A stretch of 49,339 nt of DNA, taken from the NCBI RefSeq assembly GCF_009467825.1, contig NZ_WIOK01000036.1, positions 1 through 49,339 of the forward strand. Direction: 5' to 3'. The notes under the pieces were generated by a model. That model worked only from the letters and a program-made list of their open reading frames with translations. It had not been told where the DNA came from and did not search any database. Both the position numbers and the translations under genes were made by a program. Source of the DNA: Cyclobacterium xiamenense (lineage in GTDB: Bacteria; Bacteroidota; Bacteroidia; Cytophagales; Cyclobacteriaceae). Below, in pieces: positions 34,785-43,861 of this stretch; position 1 is the stretch's first letter; each line of letters starts with the position of its first letter.

Positions 34785-37613
34785 TCAAAAATTAAATTTT
34801 TCACTTTTTTCGATACTTCCTTCCGTATTACTGGCGGAAAACCAACATGAAATCTCTCCTGCCATTCCCTTCAAAGGAATCGTAAATTCGAAGGGATAGT
34901 GTTCGTCAGTCAGATTTTTGATGGTACCCTCCCGATCCTCGTAATGCAAGGTCACGCTGGAATAGTGTGCATCGTCCTTCTCTAGGTAAACATACCCTCT
35001 GCGGTCGTAAGCTCCCAGATTGATAACCATGGCGCGGGCCTTTCCAAAATCAATTTCTTTTAACCTATCCACGGAATCGGGCCCTTTCGCCAACAAGCGT
35101 TGCTGAAAAGACACCATTGGTGTTAGCCCTTCTACCCGGATCGCCGTAATGCCATGCCCAGCAACCTCCACCTCAAAGAGGGAAGCACTCAGGGTAGCAG
35201 CCTTTCCATCATCCGATAGCACCGTAATATCTTCGATGGTGCCAAGTGCACATTCTGAATTGATTCGTATGGTGGAGGTCACCGCCTGTTCGGATTGGTT
35301 CATAAAAGCCATAAAAAGTCCGGATGCATCATACCCCGATACGTAGTTCAATTCCGAATGAGAAACAGTCAATAGCCTTTTTGGCATCCACAGGTGTACA
35401 CTGTCCTCTTCATAAAACGTTCCGGTTTTGCTGCCATAAAACTTATTTTGCAAATAAGCATAGCCTTCGATGTATTCCGATGGAAAATCAATCTCACCCT
35501 CTGACCGGACAAAGGCATCGGTAACCAGGTAATCCAGCAGCATGCTGGCCATGGGAAGGATGTGGTTGTAGTGAAAAGAATTTACGCTTAGCGCTTTGTG
35601 TTCACGTAGCGGGTAATCGGGTTTTTCATAGGCCGTGGTACGCGCGGTATTGATGTGGTAACCGGGAAAATTTTGGTAGCGGCCAATAATGGCCGATTTG
35701 GCCACTTCCATAAGAAAGGGGTCTTGTGCGTAATACCCTAACCGCAACATCCAGGGTGCGTAATTGGCCATAAATATAGCCCTGTGACCCTGGCTGGTAC
35801 CCGAGGACTCGGGCGTAAGCCCGATTTCAGAGAGTCTCCAGGCCTCCACGTTTTCTTCCGGAAAATACATCTGCTCATGGCCTTTGGATTTCAGGTACCA
35901 GTACAGCGGCGCTTTGCCGCCCTCATTTACCAAAAGACTGGTATCCGGAATAGCAGGTGACATCCAGGTAAACATGGTATAGCGCCTGGCCCCGTCATGG
36001 GCTGCCTCTAAGTACCGTTTGTATTGTGTAATTTCATATAATTCAGTCAAATCCACCCATCTGGGGGTAAACGCATTCCAGAAAAATAATCCTGGGAAGT
36101 AAGGATCCGCAAAATCAGTCTGCTTGACTTCAACCCTTTTTTGAATGTATTCGTCCGCACCTGAAATGGCCAGGTCAAGGTATTTTTTATACCCGGAGGC
36201 CTTGTACAAATGCATGGCATTGACCCAGGAATCTCCCTTTTCGGCGACATCCAGGTTTCGAATACGGCTCCCGGCGAACTCCCTTTCTGCCAATTCCAAA
36301 AAAAACGCATTGGATGGGCCGAAAATGTTGTACAAGGAGGTGAGCTCAGAAACCGGGGCTATGGGCCCCGTCATGCTCCTGGATGGATGCTGGATTTTTT
36401 GTTCGGGGTCAAGCGAAAAAAGAAATTTCTCCCTAGACAACATATACTCCAAGGTAGGGTAGGCTCTTTGTTCAAACATCACCGAGTCATCCATTACGAT
36501 GGCCAATTCCATGGGATTCAAACTGGAAACATTCTTTACGGCGCCGGGAACATCTGTGGAATAAGCAAAGCCCTTTAATGAATCTACAAACCAGGCATAA
36601 TCCGACATGGAATAGTCCACCATATTTTCAAACGTCCGGTTCAGTGATACCGTCTCATTTTTCCTGTAGTTTTTAAAGCCGAAGTCATTCCTCGCAAGTG
36701 TTTCATAGGCTTCATGGATTTTTCCCGGTTCAATTACCAAAAAAGATTTAAACTGAAAGGCCTCCCCGGTTTTCATTTGGGATCCTTGCCCTCCCGGCAC
36801 CGGGGCAAATAACTGAGGCTGGGCTTTTCCATTTTCATTCCTGACCATTACACCAAATCGACTGTTCGTGGACAATGGCAAAGGATCAAAAGGAAATTCC
36901 TCCGATGCAGCCATTACCCCAAGGGAATGGGTGCTGTTATGGACTAAAACCGTAGGAATTGGGCAGCGAAAGACCAAGGTCATAATGGGGCTTTCCGGAA
37001 ATCTTTTTTCCTGCCAAATCAGCGGCTGCCATATTTCTGTTACCTCAGAAAGCGAAAATTCGGGCGCACCGGTATATCCAACTGAGAAAAAACCGTCTTT
37101 TTTGGGTTTGAGTGTAAAGGTGATGGAGGGATTCCGGCCTTCCAAATCTGCTATTTGTCCCGAAAAATCAAACCACTCATGATCATCAAAAATAAGTTGA
37201 ATTGTTCCTTCCGTCATTTCCATTTCTGAAGCACTGATAGAAAAGACAGTTCCTGCATTGAATGGATTGGAGCTTCTTTCGGCTGCCTCACCTTCTAGAA
37301 TTGCATCATCAAACCCATCTCCTACCGAACTTTCACTTCTTTTTACTTCATCCAGGTCCGCATCCTTTCCCTGATAGGCTGTCCAAGTGATGATATTATA
37401 GGGTACCCCCTCTATACCTGCGGGCCTCATGGCCATTTTCGGGTCTTCCTGACTATAAATAATGGAAAATTTCGGTTGAAAATGATACGGTATTCCGTTC
37501 TTCAACAAGACTATTTCGTCCGCTTCTATAAAAACCTTATCTCGACTTCCGGAATTACATCCAACCAATGCATAAAGGCAAAGAAAAACACAAATTTTTG
37601 ACAAGCTAATCAT
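34785..37613 (-). CDS. Large lipoprotein, paralogue of the 25019 gene, likely toroid enzyme
   Basis: 942 residues from the ATG at 37613, chosen because it gives a proper lipoprotein signal (FLCLYALVGC, Cys19); an in-frame TTG at 37715 would place 34 odd residues before it. The architecture equals that of the 25019 product: beta-rich start (PKFSIIYSQEDP), a helical toroid middle (RTFENMVDYSMSDYA, VKNVSSLNPMELAI, EYMLSREKFLF), the YNHI motif at Tyr682-His684, VTDAFVRSEGEIDFPSEY, and a beta C-terminus (VTLHYEDREGTIKNLTDEHY). I cannot name the family. It is the third gene after the promoter at 42.5 kb, with a 106-base gap after the DUF1501 gene, and is followed by the susC control region. Confidence 0.75.
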   Translation of the reverse strand: MISLSKICVFLCLYALVGCNSGSRDKVFIEADEIVLLKNGIPYHFQPKFSIIYSQEDPKMAMRPAGIEGVPYNIITWTAYQGKDADLDEVKRSESSVGDGFDDAILEGEAAERSSNPFNAGTVFSISASEMEMTEGTIQLIFDDHEWFDFSGQIADLEGRNPSITFTLKPKKDGFFSVGYTGAPEFSLSEVTEIWQPLIWQEKRFPESPIMTLVFRCPIPTVLVHNSTHSLGVMAASEEFPFDPLPLSTNSRFGVMVRNENGKAQPQLFAPVPGGQGSQMKTGEAFQFKSFLVIEPGKIHEAYETLARNDFGFKNYRKNETVSLNRTFENMVDYSMSDYAWFVDSLKGFAYSTDVPGAVKNVSSLNPMELAIVMDDSVMFEQRAYPTLEYMLSREKFLFSLDPEQKIQHPSRSMTGPIAPVSELTSLYNIFGPSNAFFLELAEREFAGSRIRNLDVAEKGDSWVNAMHLYKASGYKKYLDLAISGADEYIQKRVEVKQTDFADPYFPGLFFWNAFTPRWVDLTELYEITQYKRYLEAAHDGARRYTMFTWMSPAIPDTSLLVNEGGKAPLYWYLKSKGHEQMYFPEENVEAWRLSEIGLTPESSGTSQGHRAIFMANYAPWMLRLGYYAQDPFLMEVAKSAIIGRYQNFPGYHINTARTTAYEKPDYPLREHKALSVNSFHYNHILPMASMLLDYLVTDAFVRSEGEIDFPSEYIEGYAYLQNKFYGSKTGTFYEEDSVHLWMPKRLLTVSHSELNYVSGYDASGLFMAFMNQSEQAVTSTIRINSECALGTIEDITVLSDDGKAATLSASLFEVEVAGHGITAIRVEGLTPMVSFQQRLLAKGPDSVDRLKEIDFGKARAMVINLGAYDRRGYVYLEKDDAHYSSVTLHYEDREGTIKNLTDEHYPFEFTIPLKGMAGEISCWFSASNTEGSIEKSEKFNF

Positions 37614-37719
37614 ACGTGAAAGGAGTGAATTAGTAAGAAATAAGACAGATGTGCTACTTGTCGTAATTATCAGTCTTTGGGAAATAATATTGAAGTTGCA
37701 GGCAGAATCACCCAAGAGT

Positions 37720-39159
37720 TCAGCTTAAAAGCGATTTCACCACCGTTCCGTGAACGTCGGTGAGGCGATACCTCCTACCCTGGTGTTTAAAATTTAATCG
37801 CTCGTGATCCACACCCATCAAATGCAACAGGGTGGCCTGAAAATCATGTACGTGTACCGGGTTCTCAACGATATTGTATCCCAGTTCATCCGTCTTTCCG
37901 TAGGAATATCCTTTTTTTACGCCTGCCCCAGCCATCCACATCGAAAAGCACTTCGGATGGTGATCCCGGCCGTACGTAGTCTTGGTTATCTGACCCTGTG
38001 AATAACTGGTTCTCCCAAATTCACCTCCCCATATGACCAGCGTATCGTCCAAAAGCCCCCGTTGTTTCAAATCCCGAATCAGTCCTGCTGTGGGCTGATC
38101 CGTACTTCTTGCCATGGTTTGAATATCGTTGGGAAGGTTTCCATGCTGATCCCATCCTTTATGGTACAATTGAATAAATTTTACATTTTTCTCCGCCAAT
38201 CTTCTGGCCAAAAGGCAATTGGCTGCGTAGGTACCCGGAATATGCACGTCGGGCCCGTATAAGTCCAGGACATGTTCTGGTTCTCTAGAAATATCCATGG
38301 TTTCTGGAACCGATGTTTGCATGCGGTAAGCCATTTCGTATTGAGCTATTTTGGAATTGATTTCCTCGTCGGGATTGGATTGAAACGCATGTTCATAAAG
38401 GGCTTTCAAATGACCCATGTACCTGGAACGTTGACCCCTTCCCACACCCGATGGATCATTCAAGTAAAGTACCGGGTCTTTACCCGAACGGAACTGCACG
38501 CCTTGATACTGAGAAGGCAAAAAACCATTGCCCCACAACCTTCCGTAGACGGGTTGCGCACCCGATCTTCCCTTGGAGACCAGGACACAAAAAGCTGGCA
38601 AATTTTCATTGTCACTTCCAAGGCCGTAACTCACCCAGGACCCTATGGAGGGTCTACCTGCTTGCTGAGAGCCCGTCTGGAAAAAGGTAATCGCCGGGTC
38701 GTGGTTGATCGCCTCCGTATGGAGTGATTTGATGACACAAATTTCGTCCGATATAGATGCGATATGCGGCAAAAGTTCACTGATGTACAAGCCGGATTCC
38801 CCCCGTCTTTCGAAGCCAAATCTCGATCCGATCATCGGAAGCGACTGCTGCCCTGCCGACATGCCTGTTAATCGTTGTCCTTGTCGAACCGAGTCAGGAA
38901 GCTGCTCGCCAGTTCGCTTGATCAACTCGGGTTTAAAGTCAAATAATTCAAACTGTGACGGACCACCGCTCTGAAATAAATAGATGACTCGCTTCGCCCT
39001 GGGAGGAAAATGAGTTCCATCCATACCCGGGTCCGGCAAGGCCTGAGAAGAAAGGGGGTTCACCAAACTGGCTAAGGCCATTCCTCCTATTCCCAAACCG
39101 GCTTTGGTAAGAAACTCTCTTCTGGAATAGTGGTTCACCTGGGAACACAAATCTGCCAT
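37720..39159 (-). CDS. DUF1501 protein, Tat-exported
   Basis: A 479-residue protein whose N-terminus has a twin-arginine motif (SRREFLTKAGLGIGG, Arg13-Arg14), so it is probably exported folded. It matches the sulfatase-like DUF1501 family: RVIYLFQSGGPSQFELFDFKP, GESGLYISELLPHIA, KSLHTEAINHDPA, GSWVSYGLGS, LWGGEFGRTSYSQG, GRDHHPKCFSMWMAG and the closing HDFQATLLHLMGVDHERL. Members nearly always stand next to a DUF1549/DUF1553 gene, as here (5-base gap). Biochemical function is not established to my knowledge; the pair is abundant in Planctomycetes and is seen with sulfated-glycan loci. Confidence 0.92.
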   Translation of the reverse strand: MADLCSQVNHYSRREFLTKAGLGIGGMALASLVNPLSSQALPDPGMDGTHFPPRAKRVIYLFQSGGPSQFELFDFKPELIKRTGEQLPDSVRQGQRLTGMSAGQQSLPMIGSRFGFERRGESGLYISELLPHIASISDEICVIKSLHTEAINHDPAITFFQTGSQQAGRPSIGSWVSYGLGSDNENLPAFCVLVSKGRSGAQPVYGRLWGNGFLPSQYQGVQFRSGKDPVLYLNDPSGVGRGQRSRYMGHLKALYEHAFQSNPDEEINSKIAQYEMAYRMQTSVPETMDISREPEHVLDLYGPDVHIPGTYAANCLLARRLAEKNVKFIQLYHKGWDQHGNLPNDIQTMARSTDQPTAGLIRDLKQRGLLDDTLVIWGGEFGRTSYSQGQITKTTYGRDHHPKCFSMWMAGAGVKKGYSYGKTDELGYNIVENPVHVHDFQATLLHLMGVDHERLNFKHQGRRYRLTDVHGTVVKSLLS

Positions 39160-39164
39160 ATCGG

Positions 39165-42100
39165 TTACTGTTTCGTGTAAAAATCGAAATGATTAAACAT
39201 TAAATTCGCCACCATCGTCAAAGCCGCTGTTTTTTCCCCGGAAAGGCTCCGATCTACCGTCGAGGAGCCAACGGTTAATAATGCCTCTCGCTCTCGTTTA
39301 TTCTGATTGAAGTGACCTAGTTCTTCTAAATACATTTTTTGGAAAATATGCATTTCTTCTGGCTCCGGCATTCTTCCCAGCACCCTTCGGAATCCATAGG
39401 TTAATTGATCTTCCAGGCTATTTCCACCTTCTTTTTGCATTTTCTCAGCAAGCACACGGGAAGCCTCGATGATCTGTGGGTCGTTCATCAAAACCAGGGA
39501 CTGCAATGGAGTATTGGTTTCTTGTCTCTCCACGATGCAATCCTCTCTTCCGGGGACATCGAAGGCAGTCATGGCCGGAGGCGGTGAGGTTCTCCGAATA
39601 AAGGTATACATGCTTCTACGGTACAGGTCTTTCCCTCTGTCGGGAATATAGGTGAGTAAAAAATTCGAAAACTCTCCTTTTTCCTTCCATAATCCTTCCG
39701 GCTGATAGGGCTTCACACTCGGTCCGCCTACCTCATCCACCAAAAGACCGCTCGCATGTAAGTAACTGTCACGAATAAACTCTCCCATCAGCCGATGCCG
39801 TGGACCCCTTGCTAAATAGACGTTTTCTGGATCTAACTCCTCCAATTCCTCGCTTGCCAGGGATTGTTGCTTGTACGTGGACGACAGTACCATTTTCTTC
39901 ACCAGGGCTTTTACATTCCAGCCGGATTCTATAAAATCGACCGCTAACCAATCCAATAATAAAGGATGAGAAGGCAATTCGCCCTGACTGCCAAAGTCAC
40001 CAACGGAAGCGACAATACCTCTTCCGAAAAATTGATTCCAATACCTGTTTACCGCTACTCGGCTTACCAATGGATGATCCGAATGCGTGAGCCACTTTGC
40101 CAATCCCAGCCGGTTTCGGGGCCATTCTTCGGCTAAAGGCGGTAATACACCTGGAACAGCTGCTGTCACTTCCTTCGTAGGCAAATTGTAATCACCGCGA
40201 TCCAGCATGTGAGTTTTACGGGGTTGGGCTCTTTCCTTCATGACCATCACTTCCATCTTGTTCGCCAGCATCGCAAGCTGCTCGTTCCTTGCCGCGTGCA
40301 ACAATTCACGGATTTCCCTAGCCTCCCTATTTGTATGAAAGTCCAGGTGCTCCAACATAATAGGACGCTCATGTTGCCTCACCGGAGAAAAATCCTTATT
40401 ATAAAGTAGCTGTGTAATTTCGAGCTCGGTCAATGCCCTGTTATAGACGTACAATTCGTCCAATGCACCCGTAAAAATACCGTTGTCTCCACCGAAGGCA
40501 CGATAACTTCTTGCAAGTCGTAAGGGCCTGTTGACCGAAATTCCCCGACTATCTCCCACCGGTAAAATACTCTTGTAAAGGTTATCCACGAGAACATCGG
40601 AAGCGGATGGTTTTCCATTGATGTATAGCCGAGTACCGGAAGCCGAAGCAGAACCGTCGTAGGTAAGGGCAATGTGACTCCAATCGTTCCCAACAATCGG
40701 ATCCCTGGAAGCTATGTGGATACAATTATGGGGTAACGCATGGATAAGCCGCACATGCAGCCGATTAATGCTATCCAGGTACACCTCATATCCTCTGAAA
40801 AAATTATTTTTATTGCCCGAATTAGCCAGCAGCGAACGATACGGTTCCTGACTTTCTGGCTTCGCCCAAAACGAAAAGGAAAACGACGAAGTCATTTCAA
40901 ATAGCCCCTGCCCGGGAATTTCCAAAAAGTCCGACTCGTTCTTAAAAAGCATCCCGGTGCCCGCAGGAGAAGGGATAAATTCCGGACTCCCTTTCACCTT
41001 TGCCAAAATCTTTCCAGATTTGTCAGGAGTAACACCTTGGTCAACGGTATCGAAACCGAAATGCCCAACCAAGCCCATTTTTAGCGTTTTTTCGGGTGAC
41101 CATTGTTCGGGCAGGCTACGGATCTCCTGCTGTTGCCTAAAACTTTGATGTGCCTTTTCCTTTTTGTTTTCTAATGCGAGGATTTTGGCTTTCAACCTTT
41201 CCAGTTCCCTTTCCTCCTCCTCTTCCAGGTAAAGCATCAGGGGTCCCGAATTTCCATCATTTCCCGTCATCCCCAACTCGTCCATGTTGTTGAAAAAAGC
41301 CGCCATGCTGAAGTAGTCCTTTTGCGATAGTGGATCAAATTTATGGTCATGGCATCGGGCACAATCCAACGTCAACCCCAAAAATGCTTTTCCTATTGTC
41401 TCCGAACGGTCAAATACGTATTCCAGGCGGTATTCCTCATCAATTATTCCAGCTTCCGAATTCGTCTGGTTATTCCGATTGAAAGCTGTTGCCAAAACCT
41501 GTTTTTTGGAGGGATTCGGCATCAAATCACCCGCTACCTGCCACTTAATAAAGCTATCGTAGGGCATGTTTTCGTTAAAGGCCTCAATTACCCAATCTCT
41601 CCAGGGCCACATTAGTCGGTAGCCATCCGCATGCAAGCCATTGGAATCTGCATACCTCGCAACATCGAGCCAGTCCAGGGCCATCCTTTCTGCATAGGCA
41701 ACTGTTGCCAGCAAGCTATCTACCACCTTATCATATGCGTTAGAAGATGTATCCGCTAAAAACCGATCGACGAGGTCCAAATCAGGGGGCAAACCGGTCA
41801 AATCCAAACTGACTCTTCTAATTAGCCGTTCTTTCTCAGCCATGGGGCTGGGAAACAGGCCAACTTGATCCAATTTTGCCAGTACAAAATAATCAATTTC
41901 GTTGTTGGGCCAGGTGGTATCAGAAACGGATGGAAGCATTCCTTTTTCCGGTTTGGTATACGCCCAATGCGGCTTGTATTGCCCCCCCTGCTCTATCCAC
42001 CGTATAATGATGGCCTTTTCTCGTGGAGTAAGGCTTAAATTCGACTGGGGAGGTGGCATCATTCGTTCCGGATCTTCCGAAATCAATCGTTCGTAAACTT

Positions 42101-42416
42101 CGCTGCGACGAAGATTCCCGGGTGAAATAGCTTGTTTATCGGGATCATTTGCCAAACGTCCATAGGCCGCTTCCGCATGATCTAGCCGTAAACCCGCTTC
42201 TCGGGTATTGGGGTCCGGGCCATGACAGGAAAAACAGCGATCGGACAAGATTGGCTTTACGTGGATGTTGTAATCAATTTCTTCCGGTAAGGAATTTTCT
42301 ACCCGAAGTATTTCGGTAGGTTTTTCAACGCCGCAAGAAGCCCCTACGGCTAGAACAAGCCAAAACACGATTCCTTGTGATTTCAAGGAAAATCTGGATA
42401 AACTTCCTCTATTCAT
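39165..42416 (-). CDS. DUF1549/DUF1553 protein with c-type heme site and LamG domain
   Basis: A 1083-residue exported protein; Cys28 (VGASC) suggests a lipoprotein. Residues 61-65 are CFSCH, a CxxCH heme-c site in the planctomycete-type cytochrome domain (SCHGPDPNTREAGLRLD). DUF1549 spans about 170-375 (DYFVLAKLDQVGLFPSP, DWLDVARYADSNGLHADG). A LamG/concanavalin-like insert lies around 440-660 (GHFGFDTVDQG, LYINGKPSASD, LDELYVYNRALTELEI). DUF1553 occupies about 765-1040 (RVAVNRYWNQFFGRGIV, LLLDWLAVDFIESGWNVKAL, RETNTPLQSLVL-like ERQETNTPLQSLVLMND). A role in binding or oxidising a glycan with heme as electron port is inferred only. It is the promoter-proximal gene of the left-going locus, with a LacI-type box about 90 bases upstream. 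Confidence 0.9.
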   Translation of the reverse strand: MNRGSLSRFSLKSQGIVFWLVLAVGASCGVEKPTEILRVENSLPEEIDYNIHVKPILSDRCFSCHGPDPNTREAGLRLDHAEAAYGRLANDPDKQAISPGNLRRSEVYERLISEDPERMMPPPQSNLSLTPREKAIIIRWIEQGGQYKPHWAYTKPEKGMLPSVSDTTWPNNEIDYFVLAKLDQVGLFPSPMAEKERLIRRVSLDLTGLPPDLDLVDRFLADTSSNAYDKVVDSLLATVAYAERMALDWLDVARYADSNGLHADGYRLMWPWRDWVIEAFNENMPYDSFIKWQVAGDLMPNPSKKQVLATAFNRNNQTNSEAGIIDEEYRLEYVFDRSETIGKAFLGLTLDCARCHDHKFDPLSQKDYFSMAAFFNNMDELGMTGNDGNSGPLMLYLEEEEERELERLKAKILALENKKEKAHQSFRQQQEIRSLPEQWSPEKTLKMGLVGHFGFDTVDQGVTPDKSGKILAKVKGSPEFIPSPAGTGMLFKNESDFLEIPGQGLFEMTSSFSFSFWAKPESQEPYRSLLANSGNKNNFFRGYEVYLDSINRLHVRLIHALPHNCIHIASRDPIVGNDWSHIALTYDGSASASGTRLYINGKPSASDVLVDNLYKSILPVGDSRGISVNRPLRLARSYRAFGGDNGIFTGALDELYVYNRALTELEITQLLYNKDFSPVRQHERPIMLEHLDFHTNREAREIRELLHAARNEQLAMLANKMEVMVMKERAQPRKTHMLDRGDYNLPTKEVTAAVPGVLPPLAEEWPRNRLGLAKWLTHSDHPLVSRVAVNRYWNQFFGRGIVASVGDFGSQGELPSHPLLLDWLAVDFIESGWNVKALVKKMVLSSTYKQQSLASEELEELDPENVYLARGPRHRLMGEFIRDSYLHASGLLVDEVGGPSVKPYQPEGLWKEKGEFSNFLLTYIPDRGKDLYRRSMYTFIRRTSPPPAMTAFDVPGREDCIVERQETNTPLQSLVLMNDPQIIEASRVLAEKMQKEGGNSLEDQLTYGFRRVLGRMPEPEEMHIFQKMYLEELGHFNQNKREREALLTVGSSTVDRSLSGEKTAALTMVANLMFNHFDFYTKQ

Positions 42417-42505
42417 AACCCCAACGTGGTTTGTGGGAAATAGATACCTCTGGTTGTGTCAACGCTTTACAGGCACCGTTCACTCGCATGGTGCAACAGC
42501 TAATT

Positions 42506-42521
42506 GAGAAAACGTTTAACG
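42506..42521 (-). promoter_or_regulatory. LacI-type box and promoter candidate for the DUF1553 gene
   Basis: GAGAAAACGTTTAACG resembles the LacI-family consensus around a central ACGT. Just upstream on the minus strand is TACCGTTG (42539-42532), one mismatch from TAnnTTTG, with a TTTA 20 bases before it (42563-42560). The box would cover the start of transcription, as expected for repression. Confidence 0.45.
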
Positions 42522-42615
42522 CATTTCTTTTCAACGGTATAGGATATTGTATTCACTATTAAAATTATATTCTAAATTACTGTTATATTGCAACACAAAA
42601 AACGATCGCTCTATT

Positions 42616-42659
42616 TATTTTTGTTCTTTTATACCGGAAACGTTATCGGAAACGTTTAC
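42616..42659 (+). promoter_or_regulatory. lacI promoter -7 element and composite LacI operator
   Basis: TATTTTTG at 42616-42623 is a full match to TAnnTTTG; a -33 match at the right distance is missing (ATTG lies 25 bases upstream). From 42636 to 42659 runs the composite operator: AAACGTT (42638-42644) and AACGTTT (42651-42657) form an inverted repeat, and CGGAAACGTT occurs twice directly (42635-42644 and 42647-42656). It lies directly after the -7 element, pointing to negative autoregulation. The whole 328-base region between the divergent genes holds no other gene. Confidence 0.6.
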
Positions 42660-42744
42660 ATTTAAAAAATCATCAACGAAGTTCGGTTGTTTTACAAAAT
42701 AGGCAAACAGCCGTCGGGGTATTTAACATGGGACTATTTAGTAA

Positions 42745-43824
42745 ATGGATAACAAATGGTTTAATTTACAGACAATACCAGCAACAATATCGAGTAAACC
42801 AAACCTAACTTTGAAAAAACCAACCACCATAAAAGACATTGCCGAAAAACTCCAGGTTTCCATTGCCACTGTTTCCAGAGCTTTGAGAGGTTCCACTGAA
42901 ATTAAAAAGGAGACAAAAAATGCCGTGTTGGAGATGGCCAGGCAAATGGATTACCACCCCAACCTGCTGGCAAGTAGCCTGAGCAGTAAAAAATCCAAAA
43001 TCATCGGCGTGGTCGTTCCCACCATAAACCGTTACTTCTGGTCCAATTCCATCGCCGGTATCGAAAATATGGCCTACCAGGAAGGCTATAAAGTGATGAT
43101 TTTCCAGTCCGGTGAATCTTTCAATAAGGAAGTTGAAATTGTGGAAACCCTGGCCAATAGTAAAGTGGATGGCATTATTATCGCCTTTTCAAAAGAGACC
43201 TGGACTTTTGATCATGTGCAACATGTGATTGATAGGGATGTTCCCGTGGTGCTTTATGAAAGGGCCTGTGCCAATCTGGGAACCTCAAAGATCAAAACAG
43301 ACGATAAAAACGGAGCCTTTGTTTTGACCAACCATTTGATAGCGAGAGGAAGAAAAAATATCGCTTATATCGGTGGCCCGCTTGCCCTAGGGGTATGCAA
43401 GGATAGATTGGAAGGCTTTCATATGGCCCTACAGGCGGCAGGCTTACAGGTGAAGCAGCAGCTAATCATTACCCTTGAGGATTTTACTTTTGATCTTGCC
43501 GGGGAAGCTCTCCAAAAATTATGGGCCAATCATGACAAGCCGGATGGACTCATTTGCTTTGCGGATATCCTGGCAATAGGGGCCATGCACGCTGCCCACC
43601 AATTGGGCATTCAAGTTCCGGAGCAATTGTCTATCGCCGGTTTCGGGAATGATGAAACGAGTCGCTTCATCAGTCCCCCCATCACCACCATGGCGCAACC
43701 TTCTTTTGAAATGGGGGAAATGGCTGCCCGGGTACTGCTTGACGAGATTGCCTATTCCGGGGAAGCTTCTGAGAAAAGGCATGAGGTCATCAAATCCAGG
43801 CTGATCATCCGGGAAAGCACCTGA
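42745..43824 (+). CDS. LacI-family transcriptional regulator
   Basis: A 359-residue regulator. The helix-turn-helix is at about 28-47 (TTIKDIAEKLQVSIATVSRA) and the hinge helix at MDYHPNLLASSLSSKK. The effector domain starts with KIIGVVVPTINRYFWSN and shows GYKVMIFQSGESFNKE, KTDDKNGAFVLTNHLI, IAYIGGPLALGVCKDR, DGLICFADILAIGAM and LSIAGFGNDETSRFISPPITT. There is a 25-residue extension before the HTH. It is transcribed away from the polysaccharide locus and has the composite operator in front of it. It probably binds the same motif before susC and the DUF1553 gene, with a sugar from the pathway as inducer. Confidence 0.95.
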   Translation: MDNKWFNLQTIPATISSKPNLTLKKPTTIKDIAEKLQVSIATVSRALRGSTEIKKETKNAVLEMARQMDYHPNLLASSLSSKKSKIIGVVVPTINRYFWSNSIAGIENMAYQEGYKVMIFQSGESFNKEVEIVETLANSKVDGIIIAFSKETWTFDHVQHVIDRDVPVVLYERACANLGTSKIKTDDKNGAFVLTNHLIARGRKNIAYIGGPLALGVCKDRLEGFHMALQAAGLQVKQQLIITLEDFTFDLAGEALQKLWANHDKPDGLICFADILAIGAMHAAHQLGIQVPEQLSIAGFGNDETSRFISPPITTMAQPSFEMGEMAARVLLDEIAYSGEASEKRHEVIKSRLIIREST

Positions 43825-43861
43825 ATCCAATCCCCCGAAAACACCTGGACCCTAAAGGGTT

